From Crambe crambe (Eukaryota > Porifera > Demospongiae > Poecilosclerida > Crambeidae): a DNA stretch of 64,000 bases. This document shows, one piece after another, positions 37,001-56,547 of this stretch. The stretch is from contig OZ004596.1 in assembly GCA_963924555.1 (NCBI GenBank), forward strand, positions 186,001-250,000. Direction: 5' to 3'. Every line of letters begins with the position of its first letter. Position 1 is the first letter of the stretch. Both the position numbers and the translations under genes were made by a program. The notes under the pieces are model-generated. The model had not been told where the DNA came from. It ran no database searches and worked only from the letters and a program-made list of their open reading frames with translations.

Positions 37001-40000
37001 ATGCTGCAGAATTGAAGGAGGCCCTTGAACATGAAATCAAGCGACTAAAAGAACAAGATCAAGAAGAGAAAGTGCAACAATTGAACCTCAAAATCACTGA
37101 GTTAGCTTCAAAATCGAGTCGCTTGTTTAGAGAAAAAGGGGAATTGGAGCACTCATTTGATAGCTTTAGGAAGGAGTCAGAAGAGACAGTCACTGCTCTC
37201 AACTGCGAAATCAAAGAGCTACAATCACAACTTGAACTTACTAAAGCAATATCAGAACAAAATGTAATCAATTCCCAAGAGGAGTATGGAAATCTCACTG
37301 CACAACTCAAGTCTACTAAGACCAAGCTCAACAAAGCCAAAATGGAAGAGGATAAGTTAAAATCAGATATGGAACATCTACAGCACACTGCAGACCTCGC
37401 TAATAAACAGCTGGAAAAGGTAGAGAATGAATACCTGAAATCTAGGGACGAGTCAAGGCAATACAAGCAACAGTTAGAAGCTAAGACTTTGGAACTTGAG
37501 TCCATGACTGTTGGAATAAAAGGCTGTCAACTGAAGTTGGAGACAAAACAAGAAATGGTCAGCAGGCTCCAAGAGAAAGTGGACAGCTTGAGACGAGACA
37601 ATTCCCAACTGCGAAATGAGGTAGTCCAATTACAGGATGAAGCAAACAAGATGGACTTAAATCTGACAAATTCACGTGCAGAGGAGGAAAGATTGGAAAA
37701 GAAGCTTGAGGCATCTTTGAAAGAAAAAGACGAATTGTTTAAGCAATTGGAGAAAGCATTCGAGGATTCCACTGAGCTCTCTAAGATGGTGGAAGTATTG
37801 ACTGCTCAGCAAACAGTGAAAGTAGCCAAGGAAGATGAAGTGTGCAGTTCACAAGAAGAAGTAATGAAAGGGGACTTCAAAATTAAGAGAAGTCAAAAGA
37901 CAATTCAAATGGCATGCGAACAGTCTTCCAAGATGAGAAATGAGATGAAGGTACTTGTGAGTGAACTCGAGAAAAATGTTCTAGAAGTTCAACAACTCAA
38001 AACAGAGAATATGCAACTGCATTCCAGCAAGGAAGAGTTGCAAAAGCAGCTTATGGAGCGCCAAGAAAGCTACGACAGAATCTGCCAAGAATTGGACCAC
38101 AAGCAGCAAGAACTCACTGATGCCACCATTTCGATGGTGCAACTTGAAGAGCAGGTGAGGGTGGAACAGCAGCGTTCAGATGGCCATGTTGTCAGAATAT
38201 CAGAGTTAGAATCAGAGCTGAACAGATTGATGGCAGAGATGAAACAGAATGAGAATGTGGTTGCTTCATTGGAATCTATCAGAAAACTAGACCAGGACAA
38301 GCTGGAACAATCAGAATTGATCATAAGCAACAAGGAGGAAGAAATTTCAAGACTGAATGATGAGATTGAGCATGTCAGTACTAATTTGCGGATTAGTAAG
38401 TTGGATCAGAAGACTCTGAACACCTCCATCTCTACCATCCAGCAACAGTTGGAAGAGAGAGAAAGAACTTATGGTGAAGAAATTAAAGACATGAAAGAGC
38501 AGTTGGCTGCAAGGGAAAAGGTATTTGAAAGACAGATGAACAAAATTCAAGAAACCGCGAATGCTAATGATGTGCTTGAAACTAAATTGAAGGAGTCACT
38601 GGAAAGATTCAATGAAGAAAAGAACTTACTGCAGAGGAAAATGGATGAAAGTGCTGATGAAAGCAGGCAATCGCAGAGTCTGATCAAAACGCTTCAAGGC
38701 AAAGTTACTAGTCTCCAGCTGGAGTTGGATCAAATGACTGCAACTGCTGATTCCTTAAGTTCAGAGTGTGCTGGTCTGCGACAGCAATCACAACAGAATG
38801 AACAGGAGCTGGACCAATTGAAAATCCAGTTGGATGCAACAGAAAGAGACCTGAACACCACTCAAAGAGCTCTTGAAAAAAGTGAACAAATTAAAGCCTC
38901 TCAGTTGGAGAAGCTAGAAGACTCTGAATTTCGATATGAAGATGTCCAACAAGAATTCCAAGATCTCGCTGCCAAATATGAAGCCAGTACATTCTATGTC
39001 TTAGAAAAAGATGAAGAGATTTCAAAGCACAAAGCCAGCCTTGAACTCCGTCAAAGTGAATGTCATCAGCTTCAAAACTCATTAGTAACCTTGAGGAGTG
39101 CAGCTGAAGATTCTGAGCAAAGATGCCAGGAATTGAAAGAAGAAAGCAAGAGGCTTTTCTTCACTATTGGCGAATTGCAGGGAAAAATCATGGAGCTGGA
39201 GAATTCTCTCAAAAAAGTCAAGCGAGAGAGAGAGAAAGAACGCACTCAACATACACTTGAAACCCAAAGGCACCTAGAAGAAATTGATGCATTGAAGCTT
39301 AAAGAAAAGGAGCTCTTGGACCAGAATACCTTATTGGTTTATTCTCAAGAAGAGTTGAAAGAATCTGTCGGTAAACTTGGAGACGAGAAAGATAAAGAAA
39401 TCATCAAATCAAAGGAGGTGGAGAGAGATCTGAAAGCAAAACTCAATGCTTTGGCAGAAGACCTTGATGTTTCTTCCAAAAAGGAACAAGACTTAAGCAG
39501 ACATATAATACAGTTGGAACAAAGACATGCTGCGATCCAGGATGAACTCAAGGAAAAAAATCGCAAACTAAAGATTAAAATGTTTCAGGCAAGTGAGAAA
39601 GAAACCATTGAGCTGAATGAAAGGGTGACACTACTTGATCAAGCCTTGAAAGAAAAGAGTGCCAAGTTATCTGAATTGCAAAAGCTGTATGAATTATCAG
39701 CATCAAACTTAAATGCACTGGAATCAGAAAATGAAGCTTTACAAGAAAAAATTGTAGAATTATCCACTTTAAAGATCTTTACAGTCCAGCAGTCTAACAA
39801 ATTAGATAGTCTTCATAAAATATTAGAGGAAAAAGAAGCGATCCTTAAAGAATTGCAAGAAGAAAGGAGCTACTTCCTTTCTAAGGTACGGGAATACGAA
39901 ATTAAACAGCATTCTTCAAGGCAAGCAGTCACTGTAGCATCCATTGATGACTTCACAACATCAGATCCTGAAAAGCTTATTGCAAGGCTGAGACAGAAAG

Positions 40001-40107
40001 AAGATGAGATAGCAAGAACAAGGGAATATACAGAGAATCTATTAATAAATGTAATGATGAAGGCTCCATTCTTACTGGAAAAACTAAATTTTACTGCAAA
40101 TAATTAG
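34081..40107 (+). CDS. Giant RA-RA-PDZ coiled-coil protein with a Rab11-FIP-like C-terminus
   Basis: Three coding exons (34081-34270, 34502-34780, 34859-40107) give 1,905 residues. Exon 1 and the start of exon 2 form a Ras-association (RA) domain of afadin type (MVRTRIEVNISCLG, then TTSDVIHKVLEKFHR); a second RA domain follows (VLIRVYYKLNG, then MTTKEVLDMAVSKAG). After a Ser-rich linker and a coiled coil (35100-35880) comes a PDZ domain (35920-36180), with ELGFSFATVD in the carboxylate-loop region and GILEPGDELLEVNG. From about 36660 to the end the protein is an almost unbroken heptad coiled coil of about 1,140 residues. The last 40 residues (39964-40104) contain REYTENLLINVMMKAPFLLE, which resembles the Rab11-binding domain (FIP-RBD) of Rab11-FIPs. 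Known members combine RA and PDZ (afadin, Radil) or coiled coil and FIP-RBD, not all of these. A link between Ras/Rap and Rab11 vesicles is inferred. Confidence 0.75.
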
Positions 40108-40292
40108 TCAATTATTTTTTCTGAGTTATTAAACTTAATTACAAAGGCATTTCCGCTAGTTACAAACGTGGGTGCGGCTTGTATTGGGAACCATGGCTAA
40201 TCTGTATCTGGAATCTAATCAATCCAACCTGTTGATCTATAAACATGCTGCAGATGAGACGCTAGTGATTCTGATATTTCTGTGTGCCAGTC

Positions 40293-41966
40293 ATGAAGAA
40301 GTTGTACGTCGCCTTCCTTGGAATCATACAACTATTTGCAAGCTTGGATACAGGTAAGTTATATAGAGTGCATGGACACCGCATGGAGATAGAGTTGTGT
40401 TAAATCATGGATAAAATTAGTCAGGTTGTCCTTACTACTGAGTCGAGGAGTGGCCATTCATTTCCCATCAGTTGAGTTGTTAACACATTGTTTTTCACAG
40501 GCTCCAGCTTCACTTGTGACACAGAGTGTTTTGATGCATATCTGCAGTTCTCTCCTGTCACCATCACTTGTGACATCGTCACTGCTGCACTGAATTGTTA
40601 CAACAACCACCTAGACCTGTGCACTCCTCCCCCTTTTTACTATTTCCTTGCTATGAATGACAACATTCAGCTTGGCTGCGATACTGTCCCAATCCAGACA
40701 ACAAGTTCAACCCAATCCACCACCTCTACCTCCGCTTCCACCACCTCTACCTCCGCTTCCACCACCTCTACCTCCGCTTCCACCACCTCTACCTCCGCTT
40801 TCACCACCTCTACCTCCGCTTCCACCACCTCTACCTCCGCTTCCACCACCTCTACCTCCGCTTCCACCACCTCTACCTCCGCTTCCACCACCATCGGACA
40901 ACCTAACCCTGTCTCCTGTCCCAGCTTGCCAGAAATGTATAACGAAACGCACAACCCGTTAGTTGCTATGAGTCAAGCAATCATATTGCCAAGATTTTCT
41001 TCTCCCCAATGTTCCATGTCACATGTCCCTGCTCTGGCACACTGCAGTTTATTCATGGACTCACAGCTGCGAGCCTTCGGTACCTACCGCAATGGCCTGG
41101 AGGCTTGTAGCCTCCCTGGCACATGGTACCTTCTACTCAATGATGACTTAAGCATTGAAGTGGAAGGTTCCAACATGGAAGCTGAGTCCAACCACACTAG
41201 ATTAACGAAAATCAATGTGACATTCCATTCGCATTCACATGAATGTAATTCTTTATCAAGAACATACACTGCAGATAACTTATCTCCACTGCCTTCAGAG
41301 TTCACTCCACCTCTTGGTCCATCTGAAACACACACTTCACCACTGGATCTTGTGTCTGCTGGAAATGGGTCTGTAGTCACACTATTTGCAACGTGGCTCA
41401 ATGCTACTATCGTGATTCGTCAATATGCTGGCCTTCTTTCCATCACACTACAAGTACCTAAAGAAATGTCACTGAGGAGTGAAGGCTTATGCACTGGATG
41501 TCCTGCTCACTCATATATCAACATGTCTGAATTCATTGATTCAGTCCCCTTAGTTTGTCTAGATGATCACAACAGGGCTCTCTTTAACTGCTTTGATCAT
41601 GCAGGTGTGACCAATCAAGGAAGGTCGATATCAAGAATTAAGAATAATAGTTATTTTGATGCTTGCATGTACAGCATGCACAAGATAAAATCTCCTGACG
41701 TGCTCTCCATGTTTAGAGCTATCGCCAGCGATGCTAAATTATTAAGAAATAGAATGGTCCCAGCTCCCATGACAATAGCTCCCCCACCTGTTTCGACACA
41801 ACCTCCACCACAATCATCTACTCACACGCGAATTTTGACACCAACTATACCAACAAGTAATCACATAGTTGAAATGTCTTCTTCCATTTCTTTCCACTCC
41901 CCCATCCTTAGAATTTGGTGTATCACCATTCTCACTCTGCTCAGTGCCATTGGTCTGAACACATGA
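40293..41966 (+). CDS. RGM: Repulsive guidance molecule (RGM) homologue, GPI-anchored type
   Basis: Exon 1 (40293-40353) encodes a signal peptide (MKKLYVAFLGIIQLFAS); exon 2 is 40501-41966; 508 residues in all (human RGMa 450). A short Cys-rich N-terminal domain (FTCDTECFDAYLQF, then ALNCYNNHLDLC) fits the three-helix N-RGM module. A linker of eight TTSTSAS repeats leads to a C-terminal partial von Willebrand D region: LAHCSLFMDSQLRAF, LEACSLPGTWYLLLNDD, HSHECNSLSRTYTADNLSP, LNATIVIRQYAGLLSITLQVP, LCTGCPAH and YFDACMYSMHKIKSPD. This matches RGM CxLFGDPHxRTF...GAWPLxDN...QECxxxxYxAxxDNLP...TTIxIRQ order and spacing. The Asp-Pro of the GDPH self-cleavage site is replaced (MDSQ). A hydrophobic C-terminal tail after a Ser-rich stretch fits a GPI signal. 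RGMs bind neogenin and BMPs. Confidence 0.8.
40719..40886 (+). repeat. Eight 21-bp coding repeats (TTSTSAS) in the RGM gene
   Basis: Eight in-frame 21-bp units encode TTSTSAS, one with Phe for the last Ser. Near-identity at DNA level shows recent expansion, and the product is a likely O-glycosylated mucin-like linker between the N-terminal and vWD-like parts. Confidence 0.95.
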
Positions 41967-42244
41967 TAACTGCTCCCACACCATTTTAGTAGTCTCCCTG
42001 TTTGTCTGTGTAAGTATTTTGTGTTGAGAAATGCCTAAGCATTCATTTTATCAGTCATCATTATTATTTAACTTGTACTGAGACAAATTATAAGAAGACT
42101 CAGTCTAAGTAAAGATTATTATGACAAAAAATGGTACAAATTTACTATTAGAGTTATCATGGCAATGAATTGTTACGAGGCAATGATGCAACCTGAATAA
42201 ATAAAAGAAGACGAAAAAAGAAAAAGAAAAAAAAATGAGCCGTG

Positions 42245-42345
42245 GTATGCAGTGATCTACATTGTAGTGGATTATGTCAGCTGTCCATGTGTTTTGAGCT
42301 TTGGTGCCACCAAATTGCTGGTGTTCACTCGCAATGTAGAGCTTC
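42245..42345 (-). CDS. Candidate downstream exon of the AT-hook gene
   Basis: On the minus strand an acceptor (AAATACAG) is followed, in phase 0 as required by the donor at 43844, by an open frame beginning GEKLYIASEHQQFGGTKA and reading on to a poly-pyrimidine tract. Codon use looks coding and the phase fits, but the 1.5-kb gap is long for this genome and the protein piece is not recognised. The true end is unknown. Confidence 0.25.
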
Positions 42346-42559
42346 TCTCCCTGTATTTCTACATCAAAGAGAACAATGAAAGTACCTTATATTAAGCATT
42401 ACTACTGAACAGTTGAAAGTAAGAAGTATACCATAGAAGATACATCATGAACATTTTGTGGTGTGTATTATCAGATGGGATATTTTACTAGTCAAACCAT
42501 TTTGTCCAGGCATAATGAAATCAGTTTTAGGTGAGTCAAGGGACACATGTAATCACTAG

Positions 42560-42819
42560 CAAGGTTTCATACAGCGGAGGGGGGAAAGGGGGAGATCCCC
42601 TCTGATTGAAATCCCCCGAAACTCTCTAATTATAGCACATCCTTGAAAAGGACTTCCACAGCTAATTGTACATAAAGTGGATTTATAATACAGCCACAAC
42701 TTTATATTGAACACATGAAAGTAATTAAAGTGGGTGTGGTTACTTCCCCCCCCCCCCCCTCATACAAGCACACCAATATGCATAGTTCCCTCTATCCAAA
42801 ATTCCTGTATGAAACCCTG
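42560..42819. mobile_element. Small MITE-like element with 15-bp TIRs
   Basis: Ends CAAGGTTTCATACAG (42560-42574) and CTGTATGAAACCCTG (42805-42819) are inverted copies with one mismatch. Both are flanked by ACTAG (42555-42559 and 42820-42824), a possible 5-bp target duplication. There is no coding capacity and the interior is G-run rich on one side and C-run rich on the other, so the element is a short non-autonomous DNA transposon or the like. Confidence 0.6.
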
Positions 42820-43843
42820 ACTAGCAAGGTAGGACTGCTGCACTGGCATAGGAACAAGGGTGCCTATGGTCACAGGTGTGATTGTTAAAGGAAATAGTAT
42901 AAAGGTACAGCGATATCCCTCAAAGCATATGTAGCGGGCTGGATGAAAAATATATACTTTTTTGATGCTATAATTTAATTGGCTGCCACAGCTTTCAGCA
43001 ATTACACATCAATTAGTGAAGCCTAAAAAGGTGAGCCCACTCTCTGTGTGGCATTTGAGATGAGTGTACACAGTTGATGATCATGTACACACACACACAC
43101 AGGCGTTCATATCCTGTCAGCACTCTCTCCAAAAATAGTGTAACTGATCTTATTCCTAGAAAACCAATTCCCATGATTATGCCCCAGAAATGGAGCTAGT
43201 GATATCCAACAAGTTGCAAAGAAATTTTGACTCCCTTACTATCAGATTACAAGCAGTAATTATCATCTTAGCCCACACCAGAATCAAGGCTCCAAACAAT
43301 GGCTAGAACAACAAGTACAGCCACTTAGCTCTATTAATTCCTATGAAAGGGGGGTGGGGATACAACACGGTCTTGTGGTCAGAGTTCAGTTAAGGAACTC
43401 CACTTTGCAGCAGGGTCATTATGTCATTTGGATTAGATAAGCAAGCCCATCAATGATATAATCACTAGTACCACACCTTGGCAACGGCATATGCTTTACA
43501 ATTCATAATAAACATAACGATTATATATACATTGTCACACACCATTGAGTGGAAGTAGTTGTGACTGGTAATTTACTTGCCCACTAACTGCTCTGATGTC
43601 ATTTGTAGCTATCTGAGGAATTTGGCTGGTCATCTCACAGCTGGAGTCCAATTAATCAAGGTCACATATGCAGTGGTAGTATAGGTCACTGCCAATTGGT
43701 AACATGCGTGAGAATTCAGACAGGAATGCACTCTTGAACACACACACACTTTGTGGTACTCAGAGGTATGTCTTTGAACACACACACACACACACCTCGT
43801 GGTACTCACAGCCATTATAATGGCATGCATGACAGGCACTTAC

Positions 43844-46800
43844 TTCTTCAACAATCGAAAGCTTGAAAGCGTCAGACTTTTCTCTGGCGTGCTTCCCAAC
43901 CAAAGTCTTCCTCTTTCTGGTGAGACCCAATTTCTTTTCTCTTTTCCAACCAACATCACTGCCTGTTACTCTATTTGTATTATCCACAGCAGATTTACTC
44001 CCATGTCCTTGAGAATCTCGTGCCTTTGAGTCCAATGAAGCACCTTTGACTTGTTGGTCATCACCTTCTTTCCAGCCAGTCGAATCTCTTTCTCCTTCAG
44101 TGCTGTCAGTGTCTTTAGGGGAGGAGTCCTTACTATTCACTTTGTTTTTACTGAGTTTGCTTCCCAATCGAGAAAGAACAGATTCAAGAGATTTCTGCTT
44201 TTTCCTGTGAGATGGACTGAAACTAGGAAGAGGTTGGCCAGGAGTGGTATCAGAGTCTTGCATAGGAATCTCAGGACCAGAGTTACGAGGAGCAGAAACA
44301 GTTGTGCCAGATACTGTATTACTGGCAGCAGCAGAAGTAGCAATGGGAATTTTTCGAGGTCTCCCTCTACCCCGCTTTACAGGTGCTATAAGTGAAGGGG
44401 CTGCCTTGGCAGGCTTCTCTACAGTGCCCTGATCGTGAGTTCTATGTGAAACCACTTCTCCTTGTGGTTTGGAAGTATCCCCTGAAATCTCAGGAACAAG
44501 GGGTGATAATTTTGCCTTTTTCGGCAGAGAAGGTTCAGCTTCATCAGAGTCTGTATCCTTGTCTGTTCTACTTCTTAAAATGCCACCATAAGAGTGAACA
44601 TCCTTGGTCTTCTTGAGGGTCCTCTTTCTTTGAGGAGACATTACATTATTTGCAAGTAAATCTTTCTCAGATTCTTCTTCACTCCTTTTCTTTGGCGAGA
44701 CAGTAGTAGTATCAACCATCACACCACCTCCACTATCAGCAGGCACAATGTTTTCACTTCTATTACCATCACCACCACTATCCATATCAACTATGCCAGT
44801 ACCACTTGCACCAAGAATGTCTGTAGCACTATCAGGTATGTTTGCTTCATTAGTGCGACTCGTGGCAGGAAGTTTCTGGGAAATGGGTGAGACATTTGTG
44901 TCCCTGTGAGGCCTGCCTCTCTTTCTCTTCGGAGGGTCAATGATAGCTTCATCCATTTCTATCCTAGCACTTTCAGGTATGCATATGTCAGCAGGAGATC
45001 TACCTCTCTTTCTCTTCGGAGAATTCAGAGGGTTAATCATAGGTCCGCCTACTTGTATTGGAGCAGTTTTGGGTATGCTTGCTTCAGCAAGAGGTTTTCC
45101 TCTCTTCTTCTTTGGTGGTCTACCCCTTTTCTTCTTTGGAGTGACCTCTACAGTAGATTCCTGTTTCTCTTTTGGAGTATTTTGAGAAATTTTTGGAACA
45201 TTACTCTTCAGAGAACTTTCCTGTACAGGATTTTCTCCTTTGATTGAAGCCCTGATTCCTGTATTCATTTCTTCGGAATTCATTGATTCGTGCCCCAGAG
45301 TTACTAAGACATTTTTATGGATGACTGTATTTGGTATCTTAACAAGAAAGGCAGCATCTACAGCCCAATTCTCCATCATTTCTGGCACTGTTGAAGAAAT
45401 AACATGTTTGGGTGCCTCAACTTTGTTGGGGGGTTTCCAGTGTTTGTGAGATTCTGTTCCATCTTCCTTTCCTACACAACTAGGAGCTGTGAAAGAAGAC
45501 GCAGTGTCCCCAGTATCTGCCACAGTGCCTCCTGTGTGAGTAACTTTCTTGGCGGGTCTCCCATGCTCGTGAGGTTCTGCTACATTGTTGGTATCTGCTA
45601 TAGCATCTCCAGTATCTGCCACAATGCCTCGTGTGTGAGTCACTTCTTTAGGGGGCTTCCCACGTTTGTGAGGTTCTGTTTTACTTTCCTTTGCTACATT
45701 GTCAGCATTTGCTACAGCATTCTCAGTACCTTTCATAGTACCTTCTGTGTGAGCTTTTTTGGTGGGTCTCCCACGTTTGCGAGGTTCTGTTTTACTTTCT
45801 TTTGCTACATTGCCGGCATCTTCTAAGGAAGTTATAGCATTTCCAGTAGCATCCTCAGAATCTGCTACAGTGCCTCCTGTGTGAAGCACCTTTTGGGGGG
45901 CCTTGCCAGCATCTTCTAAGGAAGGTATAGCATTTCCAGTAGCATCCTCAGGATCTGCCACAATGCCTCCTGTGTGAAGCACCTCTTTGGGGGCCTTCCC
46001 ATGTTTGTGAGGTTCTGTTTTACTTTTTTTTGCTACAGCATCCTCAGTATCTTTCATTGTGCCTTCTGTGCGAGTCACTTTGTAAGGTTCTGTTTTACTT
46101 TCTTTTGCTACATTGTCAGCATCTTCACTACTTTTCATCATGCCTTGTGTGCGAGTCACTTTCTTGGTGGGTCTCCCACGTTTGCGAGGTTCGGTTTTAC
46201 TTTCTTTTGCTACATCGCTGGCATCTTCTAAGGAAGGTATAGCATTTCCAGTAGCATCCTCAGGATCTGCCACAATGCCTCCTGTGTGAAGCACCTCTTT
46301 GGGGGCCTTCCCATGTTTGTGAGGTTCTGTTTTACTTTTTTTTGCTACAGCATCCTCAGTATCTTTCATTGTGCCTTCTGTGCGAGTCACTTTGTAAGGT
46401 TCTGTTTTACTTTCTTTTGCTACATTGTCAGCATCTTCACTACTTTTCATCATGCCTTGTGTGTGAGTCACTTTCTTGGTGGGTCTCCCACGTTTGCGAG
46501 GTTCGGTTTTACTTTCTTTTGCTACATCGCTGGCATCTTCTAAGGAAGGTATAGCATTTCCAGTAGCATCCTCAGGATCTGCCACAATGCCTCCTGTGTG
46601 AAGCACCTCTTTGGGGGCCTTCCCACGTTTGTGAGGTTCTGTTTTACTTTTTTTTGCTACAGCATCCTCAGTATCTTTCATTGTGCCTTCTGTGCGAGTC
46701 ACTTTGTAAGGTTCTGTTTTACTTTCTTTTGCTACATTGTCAGCATCTGCTACAGCATCTTCACTACTTTTCATCATGCCTTGTGTGTGAGTCACTTTCT

Positions 46801-47969
46801 TGGTGGGTCTCCCACGTTTGTGAGGTTTGGTTTTACCTTCTTTTGCTACATCGCTGGCATCTTCTAAGGAAGGCACAGCATCTCCAGTAGCATCCTCAGT
46901 ATCTTTTATAGTGCCTTCTGTGTGAGTCACTTTGTGAGGTTCTGTTTTAATTTCTTTTGCTACATCGCTGGCATCTTCTAAGGAAGGCACAGCATCTAGA
47001 GTAGCGTCTCCAGTATCTGCCACAACGCCTTGTGTGTGAAGCACTTCTTTGGGGGGCTTCCCATGTTTGTGAGGTTCTGCTACAACATCCCCAGTATTTT
47101 CCACAGTGCCTCCTGCATCTCCTGTGCGAGGCACTTTTGGGGGGAGCTTCCCATGTTTGTGAGGTTGAGGTTCTTCTTTTACTAAACTGATAGCATCTGA
47201 GGAAGATACAGCGTCCCCAGTATCCGCTACAGTAGCTCTTGCTTTCTTGGGGGGTCGCCCACGCTTCCGAGGTTGAGGTTTTCTTTGATCTTCTTTCGCT
47301 ACATTGCTAGCATCTGATGCAGTATCTCCTATGTTACCCACAGTGGCTCCTGTGTTAGCCACTTTCTTTGGGGGCTGTCCACGTTTGTGGGTTTCTGTTC
47401 TGTTGTTTTTTGCTACATTGCCAGCGTCGGACAATACAGTGTCCCCAGTATCTGCCACACTGCCTCCTGCATAAACCATTGGAGGCACAGTGTCCACCAC
47501 ACCATCTTCTTCACGAACCATTGGAGGCACAGTGTTTCCAGTGTCCACCACACTGTATGCTGCAGGACTCGACTTTTCTGTGGGCTTGACTAATTCTCTT
47601 CTCTGTGAAAATAGTCAGTGGATACAATGATTTGATATACACTGTGTGCTTACCTTTAATTCTTCTTGTAAGCGTAGAACTTCTTCGTTTTTTTCTTCCA
47701 AAGCAAGCTATTCCAAATAAAACCCACCATAAACATTAATGGTGTTCATTGTCTTAGCATCTTACTTTGAGTTCTTCTAATTCCTTTTTCATAGCAGTAT
47801 TCCTTTTCTCGCAAAGTTCTAGCTGTTCTCCAATCAAACAGCTACGCGTGTGCTCGATTTCTATCCCTTGATACCTCACAGCATTACAGGCTTTGTAGAA
47901 CTGGGCCTCAAGCACAGAAAGCTTCAGCTTCTTTTCAAGTTCTGTTGTGGTTTTTCCTGCAGATTCCAT
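43844..47969 (-). CDS. Repeat-rich AT-hook protein with N-terminal coiled coil (3' end unresolved)
   Basis: Exons 47969-47766, 47707-47654 and 47602-43844 join in phase and give 1,339 residues before a clear donor at 43844. The first 86 residues form a coiled coil (TTELEKKLKLSVLEAQFYKA, then MKKELEELK and LRLQEELK). The rest is low complexity with about 19 AT-hook or AT-hook-like cores (RKRGRPTKK, KKKRGRPPKKKRGKP, KRKRGRPH, KRGRGRPRK), each separated by acidic Asp/Glu/Val-rich spacers such as TGDAVPSLEDASDVAKE. AT hooks bind the minor groove of A/T-rich DNA, so a nuclear, chromatin-associated role is likely. Many cores have Arg to His or Pro to Ala changes (HKHGKAPKE) and may bind weakly. The C-terminal end is basic and disordered. 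The family is not recognised; it may be lineage-specific. Confidence 0.65.
45911..46858 (-). repeat. Three tandem 312-bp (104-codon) repeats in the AT-hook gene
   Basis: The sequence starting ATCTTCTAAGGAAGG recurs at 45911, 46223, 46535 and, after a 12-bp insertion, at 46859. Units are nearly identical over 312 bp, so frame is kept, and each adds one strong AT hook plus two weaker ones. Older, more diverged copies flank the block on both sides. Confidence 0.9.
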
Positions 47970-48293
47970 GGCTGCCTGCTGATAGGATAGCTTCTTTATA
48001 CTGTCGCACTTCTAGAAAGCGTTAGTAAGTAAAATTTCAGCAGGTAAAATTTTACCGCCAAAAATTAAAATTTAATAATAAATTCATCATGCAGGGATTT
48101 ACCCTTTGGGGTTTTAGTATCGAATAATGGTGTGCGTTCATGCTCCGCCAAAGCAGACCTAGTAATTAAGGTAATGTACTTAAAAGAATTCCTCTGTAAG
48201 TATTAGGTTCTGTAATTTTATTTGAAGGTATATAGAATATTTGCAGACGGGAGAAATTGTATTGATGATGTGCATTAAATAGAATAAGTGAAG
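47970..48293. other. Divergent intergenic region, AT-hook gene and CHD1
   Basis: 324 bp of A/T-rich sequence between divergent start codons. It presumably holds both promoters; no specific site is recognised. Confidence 0.5.

Positions 48294-56547
<8,254 letters not shown>

Larger units (their letters stand above)
41967..43843. other. Long gap holding 3' flanks, a MITE-like element and candidate terminal exons
   Basis: The left part is the RGM 3' flank (AATAAA near 42197). The right part should contain the missing last exon(s) of the minus-strand AT-hook gene, whose frame ends at a GAAGAA|GTAAGT donor at 43844. A small element (42560-42819), a C14 run (42746-42759) and CA-rich simple repeats (about 43737-43797, with a duplicated GTGGTACTCA flank) fill much of the rest. 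Confidence 0.5.

Noticed and set aside
40657-40962. Pro-rich and Gly/Arg-rich alternative frames over the RGM linker
   Set aside because: The 21-bp repeat is open in several frames by its composition. Only one frame has signal peptide, Cys pattern and RGM motifs.
45404-46890. Plus-strand Cys/Phe-rich membrane-like frames opposite the AT-hook gene
   Set aside because: They repeat with the same 312-bp period and are the antisense of the AT-hook codons; no splice signals or start context support them.
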